A DNA stretch of 64,000 nt, taken from Mycobacterium sp. (GTDB taxonomy: Bacteria > Actinomycetota > Actinomycetes > Mycobacteriales > Mycobacteriaceae). Location of the stretch: the NCBI RefSeq assembly GCF_029961025.1, contig NZ_JASBVP010000013.1, positions 1-64,000 on the forward strand, in the 5' to 3' direction. The notes beneath the pieces were generated by a model. The model made no database searches and was not told where the DNA came from. It saw nothing but the letters and a program-made list of their open reading frames with translations. Positions 32,307-42,458 of the stretch are shown piece by piece. The position numbers and the translations under genes were made by a program. Numbering within the stretch: the stretch's first letter is position 1; each line of letters begins with the position of its first letter.

Positions 32307-32891
32307 ATGTGTAATAATGTAATGATGAAATGCCATAGCATGCATGGGCGGGGCTACGGCCGTCCCGGTGGTTGGCAGCAAGCACACCAGCCCGACGCCA
32401 GCGACGCGGCGGAGTGGTTCGCCGGACGCCTGCCCGAGGATTGGTTCGACGGCGACCCGACGGTGATTGTGGACCGCGAGGAGATCACGGTCATCGGCAG
32501 GCTGCCTGACCCCGAAAGCTCCCAACAGGGTGAAAGCACGGCCCGCGCGTCGGGCCGGGTTTCCCGATTCCGCGAGGAAACCCGGTCCGAGCGGATGGCC
32601 ATCGCCGCTGAGGCGCAAGAGCGCTACGGCCGCAAGGTTTCCTGGGGTGTTGAGGTCGGTGGCGAGCGAGTGCTGTTCACGCACATTGCGGTACCGGTGA
32701 TGACCCGGTTGAAGCAGCCCGAGCGTCAAGTGCTCGACACCCTGGTCGACGCGGGCGTGGCTCGATCACGCTCCGACGCACTGGCTTGGGCGGTCAAGCT
32801 GGTTGGTGAACACACCCAGGATTGGCTGGCGAAACTCCGCGCGGCGATGGAGAAGGTCGACGACCTGCGCGCGCAGGGCCCGGAGCTGTAG
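32307..32891 (+). CDS. Conserved actinobacterial protein of unknown function (possible Rv1265 counterpart)
   Basis: I do not recognise a domain in this 194-residue protein. It is hydrophilic, with AAEWFAGRLPEDWFDGDPTVIVDREEITVIG near the start and a well-ordered C-terminal helix region (MTRLKQPERQVLDTLVDAGVARSRSDALAWAVKLVGEHTQDWLAKL) that resembles a ribbon-helix-helix or small regulator segment. It follows the adenylyl cyclase as Rv1265 does, and the M. tuberculosis gene is cAMP-responsive. The link here is positional inference. Several starts are possible (ATG 32307, 32322, 32325, 32340) and none has a clear ribosome site. The upstream TAATAATG-rich stretch may be a promoter with a leaderless start. 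Confidence 0.72.
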   Translation: MCNNVMMKCHSMHGRGYGRPGGWQQAHQPDASDAAEWFAGRLPEDWFDGDPTVIVDREEITVIGRLPDPESSQQGESTARASGRVSRFREETRSERMAIAAEAQERYGRKVSWGVEVGGERVLFTHIAVPVMTRLKQPERQVLDTLVDAGVARSRSDALAWAVKLVGEHTQDWLAKLRAAMEKVDDLRAQGPEL

Positions 32892-32930
32892 CAGCTGCCG
32901 CGGCGCGTCGCTGCTGGGCGGGAGTACGCG

Positions 32931-34886
32931 TTAAACGCGCGCCATGGCGTAGTACGCGCCTTGCCGAGCCAGCAGCTCGGCATGAGTGCCCTGCTCGACG
33001 ATCCGACCGGACTGCATCACCAGGATGAGGTCAGCGTCGCGTATAGTCGAAAGACGATGGGCGATAATAAAACTGGTGCGATCGCGGCGCAGTTCATGGG
33101 TGGCTTGCGCAATTAACGATTCGGTGCGGGTATCCACTGAACTGGTGGCCTCGTCAAGGATCAGCAGCTGGGGGCGGGCGAGAAACGCCCGCGCGATCGT
33201 GATCAGTTGTTTCTCACCGGCGCTGATGTTGCCGCCGTCGTCGCTGACCCGGGTCTGGTAACCCTGCGGAAGGGTGCGCACGAATCGGTCGGCGTGGGCG
33301 GCCTTGGCGGCCTGCACCACCTCGTTTTCGCTGGCATCCGGCCGCCCGTAGGCGATGTTCTCCGCGATCGTCCCGTCGAACAACCAGGTGTCCTGCAACA
33401 CCATCCCGATGCGAGAACGCAGCGAATGCCGGCTCATTGATGCGATATCGACACCGTCGATCAGAATCTGGCCGGAGTCGAGTTCGTAGAATCGCATCAG
33501 CAGGTTCACCAGCGTGGTCTTGCCGGCACCTGTCGGTCCGACGATCGCGACCGTGCTGCCTGGCTCGGCGATCAGGGACAGGTCCCGGATCACCGGCGTT
33601 CCAGGACGATAGGCGAAGCTCACGTGGCGGAACTCCACCCGGCCGTGCGGCTTTGACTGCCCGGGTCCCGCTCGGGCCACGAGCCGCCCCGAGTCGTCCC
33701 CGTGTGGGCGTTCACCGTTGAGCGACGGCAGCGCCAAAGCCCGGTCAGGCGCCTCCTCGGGCTCGTCCAGGAGTTCGAAGACCCGCGCGGCGCTGGCCAT
33801 CCCGGACTGCAGGGTGTTATACATGGTCGCCAGCTGGGTCAGCGGCTGGTTGAACTGGCGCACATATTGGACGAACGCCTGGATGCTGCCCAGGGTGACC
33901 TGGCCGGTTGCCACCTGCAGACCGCCCACTACCGCGACCGCGACATAGCTGAGGTTGGCGATGAACATCGCCGCCGGTGACAACAGACCGGAGACGAACT
34001 GAGCGCCGAAACCCGCGTGGTAGACGTCGTCGTTGACGGTGCGGAACTGCTCTTGCGCCTTGGCCCGGTGGCCGAACGTCTTCACCACCGTGAAACCGCT
34101 GTAGGTTTCCTCGATGTGGGCGTTCAGCCGGCCGATGCTGGTCCACTGCGCGACGAAAAGCCGTTGCGAACGCCGGGCGATCACCCGGGTCACCACCACC
34201 GACAGCGGCACGCTCAGCAGCGTGATCCCGGCCAGCAGCGGCGAGATCGACGTCATCATCGCCAGCACTGCCAGCACCGTCACCACCGCGGTCAGCAGCT
34301 GGCTGACCGTGATCGAGATCGACGTCTGGATGTTGTCGATGTCGTTGGCAACCCGGCTCAACAGCTCACCGCGCTGCCGACCGTCGAAGTAGGACAGCGG
34401 CAAACGGTGCACCTTATCCTCGACGTCGCTGCGCAGCGCCCTCATCGTCCGTTGCACGGTCACGTTGAGTGTCCGGGCCTGCAGCCAAAGCAACAGTGCT
34501 GCAACAAGATATAATGTCAAGGCCAGTGCCAGTGTGCGACCCAGCGCGGCGAAGTCCACGCCGTAGCCGGGTCGCACGTTCATTCGCGCCAGCAAGTCGG
34601 CGAAGGTGTCCTCGCCGCGGGCGCGGGCGGCCGCCACGGCTTGCTCTTTGGTCGAGCCGGGCGCCAGCCGCCGGCCGATCACCCCGTTGAACAACAGGTC
34701 GGTGGCATGACCCAGCACTCGCGGGACAACCACCCCGATGGCGATTCCGGCCATCGACAGCGCGATCACCGCGGCAGCGGGACCTCGTTGCGGGACAAGT
34801 CGTTTCAACAGACGTCGCGCCGATCTGGTGAAGTCGTGAGTATGCTCTGCAGAGGTTGGGCCGAGCCCGCGCACTGGTGCGGTCAT
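32931..34886 (-). CDS. ABC exporter half-transporter with fused TMD-NBD (Rv1272c-like)
   Basis: This is a type IV ABC half-transporter of about 650 residues. Six transmembrane helices (including [25 protein letters not shown]) carry the Tm287/288-like substrate cavity, and [22 protein letters not shown] is the coupling helix. The NBD has Walker [21 protein letters not shown]-loop VLQDTWLF, signature [17 protein letters not shown] and Walker [13 protein letters not shown]. The Glu after Walker B is present, so this is the catalytic site partner. ATG 34886 overlaps the stop of the upstream half-transporter by 4 bp. In M. tuberculosis the pair Rv1272c/Rv1273c has been linked to lipid or drug transport. 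Confidence 0.94.
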   Translation of the reverse strand: MTAPVRGLGPTSAEHTHDFTRSARRLLKRLVPQRGPAAAVIALSMAGIAIGVVVPRVLGHATDLLFNGVIGRRLAPGSTKEQAVAAARARGEDTFADLLARMNVRPGYGVDFAALGRTLALALTLYLVAALLLWLQARTLNVTVQRTMRALRSDVEDKVHRLPLSYFDGRQRGELLSRVANDIDNIQTSISITVSQLLTAVVTVLAVLAMMTSISPLLAGITLLSVPLSVVVTRVIARRSQRLFVAQWTSIGRLNAHIEETYSGFTVVKTFGHRAKAQEQFRTVNDDVYHAGFGAQFVSGLLSPAAMFIANLSYVAVAVVGGLQVATGQVTLGSIQAFVQYVRQFNQPLTQLATMYNTLQSGMASAARVFELLDEPEEAPDRALALPSLNGERPHGDDSGRLVARAGPGQSKPHGRVEFRHVSFAYRPGTPVIRDLSLIAEPGSTVAIVGPTGAGKTTLVNLLMRFYELDSGQILIDGVDIASMSRHSLRSRIGMVLQDTWLFDGTIAENIAYGRPDASENEVVQAAKAAHADRFVRTLPQGYQTRVSDDGGNISAGEKQLITIARAFLARPQLLILDEATSSVDTRTESLIAQATHELRRDRTSFIIAHRLSTIRDADLILVMQSGRIVEQGTHAELLARQGAYYAMARV

Positions 34887-36637
34887 GGCCGACCCCCCAC
34901 CCCGGCGCCCAGCGACTGAGACTCGACGAACTGGGTGTATGTCGGACAATCAGCCAGCAAGGACTCATGGCTACCCGTCCCCACCACCCGTCCGTCGTCG
35001 ACGACGACCACTTGGTCGGCCTGCATGACAGTCGAGATACGTTGTGCCACGATAATAATTGTCGAATCCGCAGAGATCTCCCGCAGCGAAGCGCGAACCT
35101 GTGCGTCGGTGTGCACATCAAGCGCGGAGAACGCATCGTCAAACAGATAGATTGCCGGACGGCGAATCACGGCGCGCGCGATAGCTAGTCGTTGGCGTTG
35201 TCCGCCGGATAAGTTGATCCCACCCTGGGCCACCCGCATCTGCAGGCCGTCGTCGTGTGCTCGGACGAACCCGTCGGCGCTCGCCACTCGTAGGGCTTCC
35301 CACATCTCCGCCTCGGTGACTGCCTGCCCGGGGGCCGCGCCAAGCCGCAAATTGTCGGCAACCGTCCCGGAGAACAGATAACCGCGCTGGGGCACCAGCC
35401 CGATCGCCGCCCACAGTCGCTCGATGTCGTAGTCGCGCACATCGACGCCGTCGATACGAACGGCGCCCGCGGTCACGTCGCGCAGCCGACAGATCAGCGA
35501 TACTAGCGTCGACTTGCCCGAACCGGTGCCGCCGACGATCGCGGTGGTGGTTCCGGGCCGCGCGGTCAGCGAAACGTTCTGCAGCACAGGCCGATCAGCA
35601 CCGGAATGGCGGAAGGTGGCCCGGTCCAGCCGCACCTCGCCGGTCACCCCGCGCGGCGGGAACGAGGGCTGCCGCGGGGTCGACACCGAGGGACGGGTGC
35701 GAAGCACCTCGCCGATCCGTTCGGCGCACACCGATGCTCGCGGTAGCACCGCCAGCAGCATCGTCGCCATCAGCACCGCCATCAGGATCTGCATGAAGTA
35801 GGCCAGAAAGGCGATCAGCGAGCCGATCTGCACCCGGCCGGCGTCGATGCGCAGCCCGCCGAACCAGAGCAGCGCCACACTGGAGCAGTTGATGGTCAGG
35901 GTGGTCACCGGCGGCATCAGCGCTTGCCAGTTGCCCGCGCTCAGCGCGGTGTTCGACAGCGCGGCGTTGACGGCGGCGAACCGCTGGCGTTCGAAAGGCT
36001 CCCGCGCGAACGCCCTGACCACCCGCACACCGGCCAGTTGGTTGCGGAGCACCCGGTTGACGGCGTCGATCAGCTTCTGCATGCGCCGGAAGAGCGGCAG
36101 GGTGCGGGAGATGATGCAGTAGTTGGCCACAATCAGCACCGGAACGCTCACCAGCAGCAACCACGACAACCCGGCGTCCTGGCGGAGGGCCATCAAAATT
36201 CCGCCGATACACATGATCGGCGCGGCGACGAACACGGTGCACGACATCTGCACCAGAAATTGGATCTGACGGACATCGTTGGTGGTGCGGGTCAACAGCG
36301 ACGGCGTGCCGAACCGCGCGGTCTCGTGCTCGGAGAAGGTGAGGACGTGGTGAAACATCGCCGAGCGCAGGTCCCGGCCGAATCCCATTCCGGTTCGGGA
36401 GCCGAAATAGACGGCCCCCACCGCGCACAGCACCTGCAGGCCGGTGACGGCGAGCATCACCCCACCGAGTTTCACGATGATGGCGGTGTTGCCCTTGGCG
36501 ACGCCGTCATCGATGATCGCCGCGTTGACCGTCGGGAGATACAGTGACGCCAACGTGCTGATCAGCTGCAGCACCATCACCACCGCCAGCAACCGCCGGT
36601 ACGGCCGCACGTACTGGCGCAGCAGTGCCAGGACCAT
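34883..36637 (-). CDS. ABC exporter half-transporter, partner subunit with degenerate site (Rv1273c-like)
   Basis: This is the second half-transporter (584 aa) of the heterodimer. It has six TM helices and an NBD with Walker [20 protein letters not shown]-loop LVPQRGYLF, signature [15 protein letters not shown] and Walker [13 protein letters not shown]. In Walker B the catalytic Glu is replaced by Asp (DDAFSALD). Such asymmetry is usual for heterodimeric exporters with one degenerate ATP site. ATG 36637 is preferred over the longer frame to 36673 because it begins [17 protein letters not shown] as in its family. Confidence 0.94.
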   Translation of the reverse strand: MVLALLRQYVRPYRRLLAVVMVLQLISTLASLYLPTVNAAIIDDGVAKGNTAIIVKLGGVMLAVTGLQVLCAVGAVYFGSRTGMGFGRDLRSAMFHHVLTFSEHETARFGTPSLLTRTTNDVRQIQFLVQMSCTVFVAAPIMCIGGILMALRQDAGLSWLLLVSVPVLIVANYCIISRTLPLFRRMQKLIDAVNRVLRNQLAGVRVVRAFAREPFERQRFAAVNAALSNTALSAGNWQALMPPVTTLTINCSSVALLWFGGLRIDAGRVQIGSLIAFLAYFMQILMAVLMATMLLAVLPRASVCAERIGEVLRTRPSVSTPRQPSFPPRGVTGEVRLDRATFRHSGADRPVLQNVSLTARPGTTTAIVGGTGSGKSTLVSLICRLRDVTAGAVRIDGVDVRDYDIERLWAAIGLVPQRGYLFSGTVADNLRLGAAPGQAVTEAEMWEALRVASADGFVRAHDDGLQMRVAQGGINLSGGQRQRLAIARAVIRRPAIYLFDDAFSALDVHTDAQVRASLREISADSTIIIVAQRISTVMQADQVVVVDDGRVVGTGSHESLLADCPTYTQFVESQSLGAGVGGRP

Positions 36638-36794
36638 CTGGTAACTGTCGCACACCCGGTTGCGGCCAGTCACTGCCCGCTGGCGCGCCGCAGGCCGGCT
36701 GCAGCGGGAAAGCCCAGCCCGGGCGCGCTCGGTGGTTGACCCGCCGGGCTGCCGCTACAGTGCATCCTGTGACGAGCAGAGGGCGAGCGTAGCG

Positions 36795-37337
36795 GTGCGG
36801 CGCGACGTGACGGCGCTGGCGCTGGTGGCGCTGATCGTGATGGTGGCCGCATGCTCCCATTCCGGCTCCCACCAATCCCCGCAACCGCCGTCGTCCACAT
36901 CGGCGTCGGCGGAAGGCCGCCACGGCCCGATGTTTCCGCCGTGCGGCGGCATCAGTGACCAGACGGTGACGGAACTGACCAAGGTGACCGGGCTGGTTAA
37001 TACCGCACAGAACACCGTGGGCTGCCAGTGGCTCGCGGGTGGGGGCATCCTCGGCCCGCACTTCTCCTTCTCGTGGTACCGCGGCAGCCCGATCGGGCGG
37101 GAGCGCAAAACCGAGGAACTCTCGCGAACCAGTGTGGAGGACATCACCATCGACGGCCACGGGGGTTTCATCGCTATCGGCAGCGAGCCCACCCTGGGCG
37201 ATTCGCTGTGCGAAATCGGAATCCAGTTCAACGACGACTTCATCGAATGGTCGGTCAGCTTCAATCAGAAACCGTTCCCGGATCCGTGCGACGTCGCCAA
37301 GCAACTGACGCGGCAGTCGATTGCGAACGCGAAATGA
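36795..37337 (+). CDS. lprB: Lipoprotein LprB
   Basis: This is a 180-residue lipoprotein with signal VRRDVTALALVALIVMVAAC (lipobox VAAC). The GTG start at 36795 follows GAGGG. The mature domain is highly conserved: MFPPCGGISDQTVTELTKVTGLVNTAQNTVGCQWLAGGGILGPHFSFSWYRGSPIGRER, with a likely disulfide between the two Cys. It overlaps lprC by 4 bp (ATGA). Together with LprC it forms a small DUF3558-type lipoprotein pair, and the function is unknown. Confidence 0.92.
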   Translation: MRRDVTALALVALIVMVAACSHSGSHQSPQPPSSTSASAEGRHGPMFPPCGGISDQTVTELTKVTGLVNTAQNTVGCQWLAGGGILGPHFSFSWYRGSPIGRERKTEELSRTSVEDITIDGHGGFIAIGSEPTLGDSLCEIGIQFNDDFIEWSVSFNQKPFPDPCDVAKQLTRQSIANAK

Positions 37338-37888
37338 GGCATTCGGCACGTCGGCGCATGCTTGCCCTCGCGGTGATTGTGATCTGCGCGGTGGCGGCGG
37401 GCGGGTGCTCGCGGTCCGTCGCCGGCAATCCGGTCAAGGCGGGCGGGGCGGGTGTTCCGCGCAACCAGAATTCCGAGCAGCAGTATCCCAACTTGCTCAA
37501 GGAATGCGAGGTGCTGACCACCGACATCCTGGCTAAGACCGTGGGTGCCGACCCACTTGACATCCAGAGCACCTTCGTCGGCGCGATCTGTCGGTGGCAG
37601 GCGGCCAACCCGGCGGGTCTGATCGATATCACCCGGTTCTGGTTCGAGCAGGGCAGCCTGAGTAACGAGCGCAAGGTCGCCGCGTTTTACAAGTACCAGA
37701 TCGAGAGCCGTTCCATCGCCGGTGTGGACTCGATCGTCATGCGCCCCAATGACCCCAACGGCTCATGCGGTGTCGCCAGCGACGCCGCAGGTGTGGTCGG
37801 TTGGTGGATCAATCCGCAGGTGCCCGGCATCGACGCCTGCGGGCAGGCCATCAAGCTCATGGAGCTGACCCTGGCCACGAACTCTTAG
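37334..37888 (+). CDS. lprC: Lipoprotein LprC
   Basis: This is a 184-residue DUF3558-type lipoprotein. The signal MRHSARRRMLALAVIVICAVAAGGC ends in lipobox AAGGC. The domain includes PNLLKECEVLTTDILAKTVGADPLDIQSTFVGAICRWQAANPAGLIDITRFWFEQGSL and ends CGQAIKLMELTLATNS, with four conserved Cys. The ATG overlaps the lprB stop. Paralogous in design to LprB, so a paired surface role is likely but unproven. Confidence 0.93.
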   Translation: MRHSARRRMLALAVIVICAVAAGGCSRSVAGNPVKAGGAGVPRNQNSEQQYPNLLKECEVLTTDILAKTVGADPLDIQSTFVGAICRWQAANPAGLIDITRFWFEQGSLSNERKVAAFYKYQIESRSIAGVDSIVMRPNDPNGSCGVASDAAGVVGWWINPQVPGIDACGQAIKLMELTLATNS

Positions 37889-37942
37889 CGGGTGCCGCCA
37901 TCGGCCCTCGGTCGTCGTGGCGGCGACGTGGGTCCGGGCTGC

Positions 37943-38449
37943 TTAGCGCGGCACGTGGAAGTCGACCAGCGCGGCACCGCCACGATCGAGGTCTTGCCAA
38001 CGGCCCGGCACCCGTAACACCGCGATCGCTGAGGTCGGAAACTTTGCCGAAACACGTTCGACCACGGCGGTGTCGGTGCCCTCGGCGCCGGCCAGGCGCA
38101 GCGCCACTTCGGAGATCGTCGGCTCGTGTCCGATGACCAGCAGGCTGTTCACCGCCTCCTCGACGTGGTGGATCTCGTCGATCACCTCCTCGGCGGTGAC
38201 GCCGTACAGCCGGTCGACATAGCGCACCGGCGCGTCGACGCCGGCGCGGACCCAGGTCTCCCGGGCGCGGGTCGCCGTCGAGCACAACACCCGGTCGATG
38301 CCGGGGAAGTTGGCCCGCAGCCAGTCACCGGCCAGCCCCGCTTCCCGCACACCGCGGGGCGCCAGTGGCCGATCATGGTCGGCGACCCCTTCCGGCCAGG
38401 CCGACTTGGCGTGGCGCAGTAACAGCAGGGTGTGACGTCGATCGCCCAC
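37943..38449 (-). CDS. SixA-type phosphohistidine phosphatase (Rv1276c-like)
   Basis: This is a histidine-phosphatase superfamily protein of 168 residues. The catalytic RHG-type motif is LLLLRHAKSAWPEGVADHDRPLAPRG (RHAK with nucleophilic His), and the second His lies in LLVIGHEPTISE. The frame runs to 39097 antisense to the nuclease gene, but GTG 38449 gives the standard length. It is divergent from the nuclease gene at 38618. The substrate is unknown. SixA relatives dephosphorylate His-phosphorylated signalling proteins. Confidence 0.92.
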   Translation of the reverse strand: MGDRRHTLLLLRHAKSAWPEGVADHDRPLAPRGVREAGLAGDWLRANFPGIDRVLCSTATRARETWVRAGVDAPVRYVDRLYGVTAEEVIDEIHHVEEAVNSLLVIGHEPTISEVALRLAGAEGTDTAVVERVSAKFPTSAIAVLRVPGRWQDLDRGGAALVDFHVPR

Positions 38450-38617
38450 CCCGCCCACCTTAGGGGGTGGTGATGTGCGTGTCGCCGGGCAGCCGGTCCG
38501 CTGGGGCGCCCCGGTTGTGACGGCACTCAGACCTGCCGGCCGAGATCCCGGGGGTTGTCGGCACCCCGACCTAGACTCGCCTTGCCGTGAAAGCCGGGCG
38601 GTGTCGGGAGGTGGGGT

Positions 38618-39769
38618 ATGCGATTCGTGCACACCGCCGACTGGCAGCTGGGCATGACCCGGCACTTCCTCGCCGGCGAGGCCCAGCCGCGGTATTCGGC
38701 CGCCCGCCGGGAGGCGGTGGCCGGGCTGGGCCCGCTGGCCGCCGAAGCGGGGGCGGAGTTCATCGTGGTCGCCGGCGACGTCTTCGAACACAACCAGCTC
38801 CCCCCGCAGGTGATCAGTCAGTCCCTGGAAGCCATGCGCGCCATCGGTATTCCGGTCTACTTGTTGCCCGGCAACCACGATCCCCTGGACGCGTCGTCGG
38901 TGTACACCGGTGCCCTGTTCACCACCGAATGCCCGGACAACGTCGTGGTGCTCGATCGGTCCGGGGTGCATGAGGTACGGCCGGGGCTGCAGCTCGTCGC
39001 GGCGCCGTGGCGATCCAAAGCGCCGACCACCGACCTCGTCGCCGAGGTGCTCGACGGCCTGCCGGCCGACGGCGTCACCCGGGTGCTGGTCGCTCACGGC
39101 GGCGTTGACATCCTAGACCCCGATCCGGGCAAGGCCGCGCTGATCCGGATGGCAGTCATCGAGGAGGCGCTGGCCCGAGGCGTCGTCCACTATGTCGCGC
39201 TGGGTGACAAACACTCGGTCACCAGGGTCGACGGCAGTGGCCGCGTGTGGTACGCCGGTTCTCCGGAAGTAACCAACTTCGACGACGTGGAACCGCGCCC
39301 CGGGCATGTCCTGGTCGTCGACATCGACGAAACCGATCCGGGCCGTGCCATCGGTGTCGACGTTCGCCACATCGGTCGCTGGCGGTTTCTGACCCTGCAT
39401 CGCCAGGTGGACAGCAGCGGCGACATCGCCGAGTTGGAGCGGGCTCTCGACGCGCTGACCGACAAGGAGCGCACCGTGGTCCGCTTGGCCCTGACCGGGT
39501 CGCTGACGGTCACCGACCGCGCCGCGCTGGATGCCTGCCTGGACAGGTACGCGCGGGTGTTCGCCTGGCTGGGCATCTGGGAGCGCCGCACCGACCTGGC
39601 GGTGATCCCGGCCGACAACGAGTTCAGCGACCTGGGCATCGGTGGGTTCGCCGCCGCGGCCGTTGACGAGTTGGTGGCGATGGCACGTGGCGGGGACGAC
39701 CAGGCCGCCGACGACGCCCGGGCGGCGCTGGCGTTGTTGTTGCGGCTCGCCGATGGGGGCGCGGCATGA
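38618..39769 (+). CDS. SbcD/YhaO-type metallophosphoesterase exonuclease (Rv1277-like)
   Basis: This is a calcineurin-like DNA exonuclease of 383 residues. The metal-binding motifs are in order: FVHTADWQLG, VVAGDVFEHN, LPGNHDPLD, VLVAHGGVD and VALGDKHSVTRV. The start ATG at 38618 is preceded by GGGAGGTGGGGT. It overlaps the following ATPase gene by 4 bp, so the two make one complex like B. subtilis YhaO-YhaN or SbcCD, probably in DNA end or recombination processing. Confidence 0.93.
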   Translation: MRFVHTADWQLGMTRHFLAGEAQPRYSAARREAVAGLGPLAAEAGAEFIVVAGDVFEHNQLPPQVISQSLEAMRAIGIPVYLLPGNHDPLDASSVYTGALFTTECPDNVVVLDRSGVHEVRPGLQLVAAPWRSKAPTTDLVAEVLDGLPADGVTRVLVAHGGVDILDPDPGKAALIRMAVIEEALARGVVHYVALGDKHSVTRVDGSGRVWYAGSPEVTNFDDVEPRPGHVLVVDIDETDPGRAIGVDVRHIGRWRFLTLHRQVDSSGDIAELERALDALTDKERTVVRLALTGSLTVTDRAALDACLDRYARVFAWLGIWERRTDLAVIPADNEFSDLGIGGFAAAAVDELVAMARGGDDQAADDARAALALLLRLADGGAA

Positions 39770-42387
39770 AGTTGCACCGGCTGGTCCTGACGAATTACCG
39801 GGGCATCACCCACCGGGAGATCGACTTCCCCGACCATGGGGTGGTGGTGGTATCCGGCGCCAACGAGATCGGCAAATCGTCGATGATCGAGGCGCTGGAT
39901 CTGCTCCTCGAGTCCAAGGATCGCTCCACGAGAAAGGAAGTCAAGCAGGTCAAGCCCACCCACGCCGATGTTGGGTCCGAAGTTGTGGCGGAAATCAGCA
40001 GTGGCCCTTACCGTTTCATTTACCGCAAGCGTTTTCACAAAAAGTGCGAGACGCAGCTGACCGTGCTGGCGCCGCGCCGCGAGCAGCTGACCGGTGACGA
40101 AGCGCATGAGCGGGTGCGGGCGATGCTCGCCGAAACGGTCGATATCGAACTCTGGCGCGCCCAGCGGGTACTGCAGGCCGCGTCGACCGCGGCGGTGGAC
40201 CTGTCGGGCTGCGACGCGCTCTCGCGTGCGCTCGATGTCGCCGCTGGCGACGCCGGCAGGGTCTCGGGAGCGGAGCCGTTGCTGATCGAGCGGATCGACG
40301 CCGAGTACGCGCGCTATTTCACGCCGACCGGGCGTCCCAGCGGCGAGTGGGCCGCCGCGATCTCGCGTCTGCAGGTCGCCGAAGAGGACGTGAAGCGGTG
40401 GGCCGCTGCGGTTGCCGAGGTCGACGAGCGGGTCCAGCGGCACGCAGTGCTGACCGACGAGCTCGCCGGGCTGTCGCAACAGCAGCGCGCTGCCGACGCC
40501 CGGCACGCGGCGGCCCGGGCCGCTGCCAACGAGGTCGCTGCGCTCACCGCAGAACTGCACCAAGCACGGCTGATCGCCACCGCCACGGCGGCGACCAGCG
40601 CCGCGGCGACGGCCGCGTACGCCGAGCGGCTGCGCCTGCACACGGAAGTGGACACCCGCACCGCATCGGTCGCCGCGCTGCAGGCCGAAGCGCAACAGGC
40701 CGCCCAGTCACAGTCCGTCGCGCGAGAGGCGGCCGCCGCCGCAGACGCCGCGCTCGGGCAGGCTGCCGCGGCGTTGGCGGCCGCCCAACAGCGCCTCGAC
40801 TCCGCCCGTGGCGTCGTCGACCAGCTCAGGGCTCGCGACGAGGCCCACCGCTTGAGTGGGCGGCTCGACAAGATTGACGCCGTGCAGCGTGACTACGATG
40901 ACGTTTGCGCCGAGCTGTCCTCGATCACGATCACCGAAGACCTCGCGCACCGAATCGAAGACGCCGCGGTTGCAGTCGATCGCGCTCAAGCACAGCTCGC
41001 GGCGGTCTCGGCGACAGTGGAGATCACCGCCGCCGCCGACATCGAACTCACCGCCGAGCACCAACGGGTGTCGTTGCCGGCCGGCAGGGGCTGGTCGACG
41101 ACGATCACCGCCGCGACCCAGATCGAGATACCCGGCGTGTTGACCGCGCGGGTGATCCCGGGCGCGACAGCGTTGGACATCCAAGCCGAATACGCTGCGG
41201 CACAACAGGATCTCACCGATGCCTTGGCGGCCGGTGAGGTCGCCACCCTGGCGGAGGCCAGACATGCCGAGCAGCGCCGCCGCGACCTGCAGAGCCGCCG
41301 CGAGCAGGCGGCCGCGACCCTGGCCGGGCTGTGCGGCGACGATCAGGTGGACCAATTGCGCTCGCGGCTGGCACAGTTGCGTGCCGATCTGGCACAACAG
41401 CCCGAGATCGGCACAATCGACGCCGCCGCCGCCCGCGCTGAACTCGATGCGGCCGAGGCGGCTCGCGCCGCCGCGGCGGCGGAATGCGAGAGACGCCGTC
41501 AGGCCGCAACCGCAGCCGCCCGTAAGCTAGCCGAAGCATCCACGCGTGCAACGCTTTTACAGGACAAGCTGACAAGCCAGCGTGCGGAGTTGGATGCGGC
41601 GGCCGACCGGCTGGCCCAGCAGCGCGCGGTCGCCGATGACGCGGAGCTGGCGAGTGCGGCCGACGCCGAGACGCGGGCGGCGCAAACCGCGAAGCAGCGT
41701 GTCGCCGAGCTGACCGAGCTGCTGGGAGCCGCAATGCCCGATGCGGTAGCCGCCGAACTGGCTGCGGCCGCCGAGGCGGCCGAGGCGCTGCGCGCCCGCC
41801 ACGACGAGGTTTCCCGGGCACTGCGGGAACTCGGCGTCGAGCTCGCGGTGCTGGGCAGCGAGGGACGCAAGGGCAAGCTCGACGCCGCGGAAACCGCACG
41901 GGAACACGCTGCCGGCGAGTACGCCCGGGTGGGTCGGCGGGCGCGGGCCGCCGAGCTGTTGCGCTCGGTGATGGCGCGCCACCGCGACATCACCCGGCTG
42001 CGCTACGTCGAGCCGTTTCGCGCCGAACTGCACCGGCTCGGCCGGCTGGTATTCGGGCCGACCTTCGAGGTCGATATCGACGGTAATCTGCGTATCCTCA
42101 CCCGAACCCTTGCCGGCCGAACGGTTCCCTACGAATCGTTGTCGGACGGCGCAAAGGAGCAACTGGGCATCCTAGTGCGCCTGGCCGGGGCGGCGTTAAT
42201 CGCCAAGGAGGATACCGTTCCGGTGCTGATCGACGATGCCCTGGGTTTCGCCGACCCGGATCGGCTGGCCAAGATGGGCGATGTGTTCGACATGATGGGT
42301 GCCTACGGACAAGTGATCGTGCTGACGTGCACACCCGCCCGCTACCAGGGCGTGCGGGGCGCGCACCGGATCGCCTTGAGCGCATAG
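39766..42387 (+). CDS. SbcC/YhaN-type coiled-coil ATPase (Rv1278-like)
   Basis: This 873-residue protein has SMC/Rad50 architecture. The N-terminal Walker A is VVSGANEIGKSSMIEALDLLLESKD, atypical as in YhaN and RecF-like ATPases. A very Ala-rich coiled coil of about 550 residues follows (broken near residue 470 by an apparent hinge). At the C-terminus are the signature ESLSDGAKEQLGILVRLAGAAL and Walker B VPVLIDDALGFAD. It should bridge DNA for the nuclease encoded just upstream. The M. tuberculosis orthologue is 875 residues, so it is full length. Confidence 0.94.
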   Translation: MKLHRLVLTNYRGITHREIDFPDHGVVVVSGANEIGKSSMIEALDLLLESKDRSTRKEVKQVKPTHADVGSEVVAEISSGPYRFIYRKRFHKKCETQLTVLAPRREQLTGDEAHERVRAMLAETVDIELWRAQRVLQAASTAAVDLSGCDALSRALDVAAGDAGRVSGAEPLLIERIDAEYARYFTPTGRPSGEWAAAISRLQVAEEDVKRWAAAVAEVDERVQRHAVLTDELAGLSQQQRAADARHAAARAAANEVAALTAELHQARLIATATAATSAAATAAYAERLRLHTEVDTRTASVAALQAEAQQAAQSQSVAREAAAAADAALGQAAAALAAAQQRLDSARGVVDQLRARDEAHRLSGRLDKIDAVQRDYDDVCAELSSITITEDLAHRIEDAAVAVDRAQAQLAAVSATVEITAAADIELTAEHQRVSLPAGRGWSTTITAATQIEIPGVLTARVIPGATALDIQAEYAAAQQDLTDALAAGEVATLAEARHAEQRRRDLQSRREQAAATLAGLCGDDQVDQLRSRLAQLRADLAQQPEIGTIDAAAARAELDAAEAARAAAAAECERRRQAATAAARKLAEASTRATLLQDKLTSQRAELDAAADRLAQQRAVADDAELASAADAETRAAQTAKQRVAELTELLGAAMPDAVAAELAAAAEAAEALRARHDEVSRALRELGVELAVLGSEGRKGKLDAAETAREHAAGEYARVGRRARAAELLRSVMARHRDITRLRYVEPFRAELHRLGRLVFGPTFEVDIDGNLRILTRTLAGRTVPYESLSDGAKEQLGILVRLAGAALIAKEDTVPVLIDDALGFADPDRLAKMGDVFDMMGAYGQVIVLTCTPARYQGVRGAHRIALSA

Positions 42388-42458
42388 CACCCCGCCGTCA
42401 GGACGCGTCAGCCGCCAACTACCCCGAGCACGGTGCGGGGTTGACTTTCCCGGGTCGA

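Noticed and set aside
37943..39097. 384-residue version of the SixA protein
   Set aside because: The N-terminal 216 residues are antisense to the nuclease gene and unlike any phosphatase. GTG 38449 gives the family length.
39190..40695. 501-codon minus-strand ORF
   Set aside because: It is antisense to the nuclease/ATPase pair, whose frames are clearly conserved.
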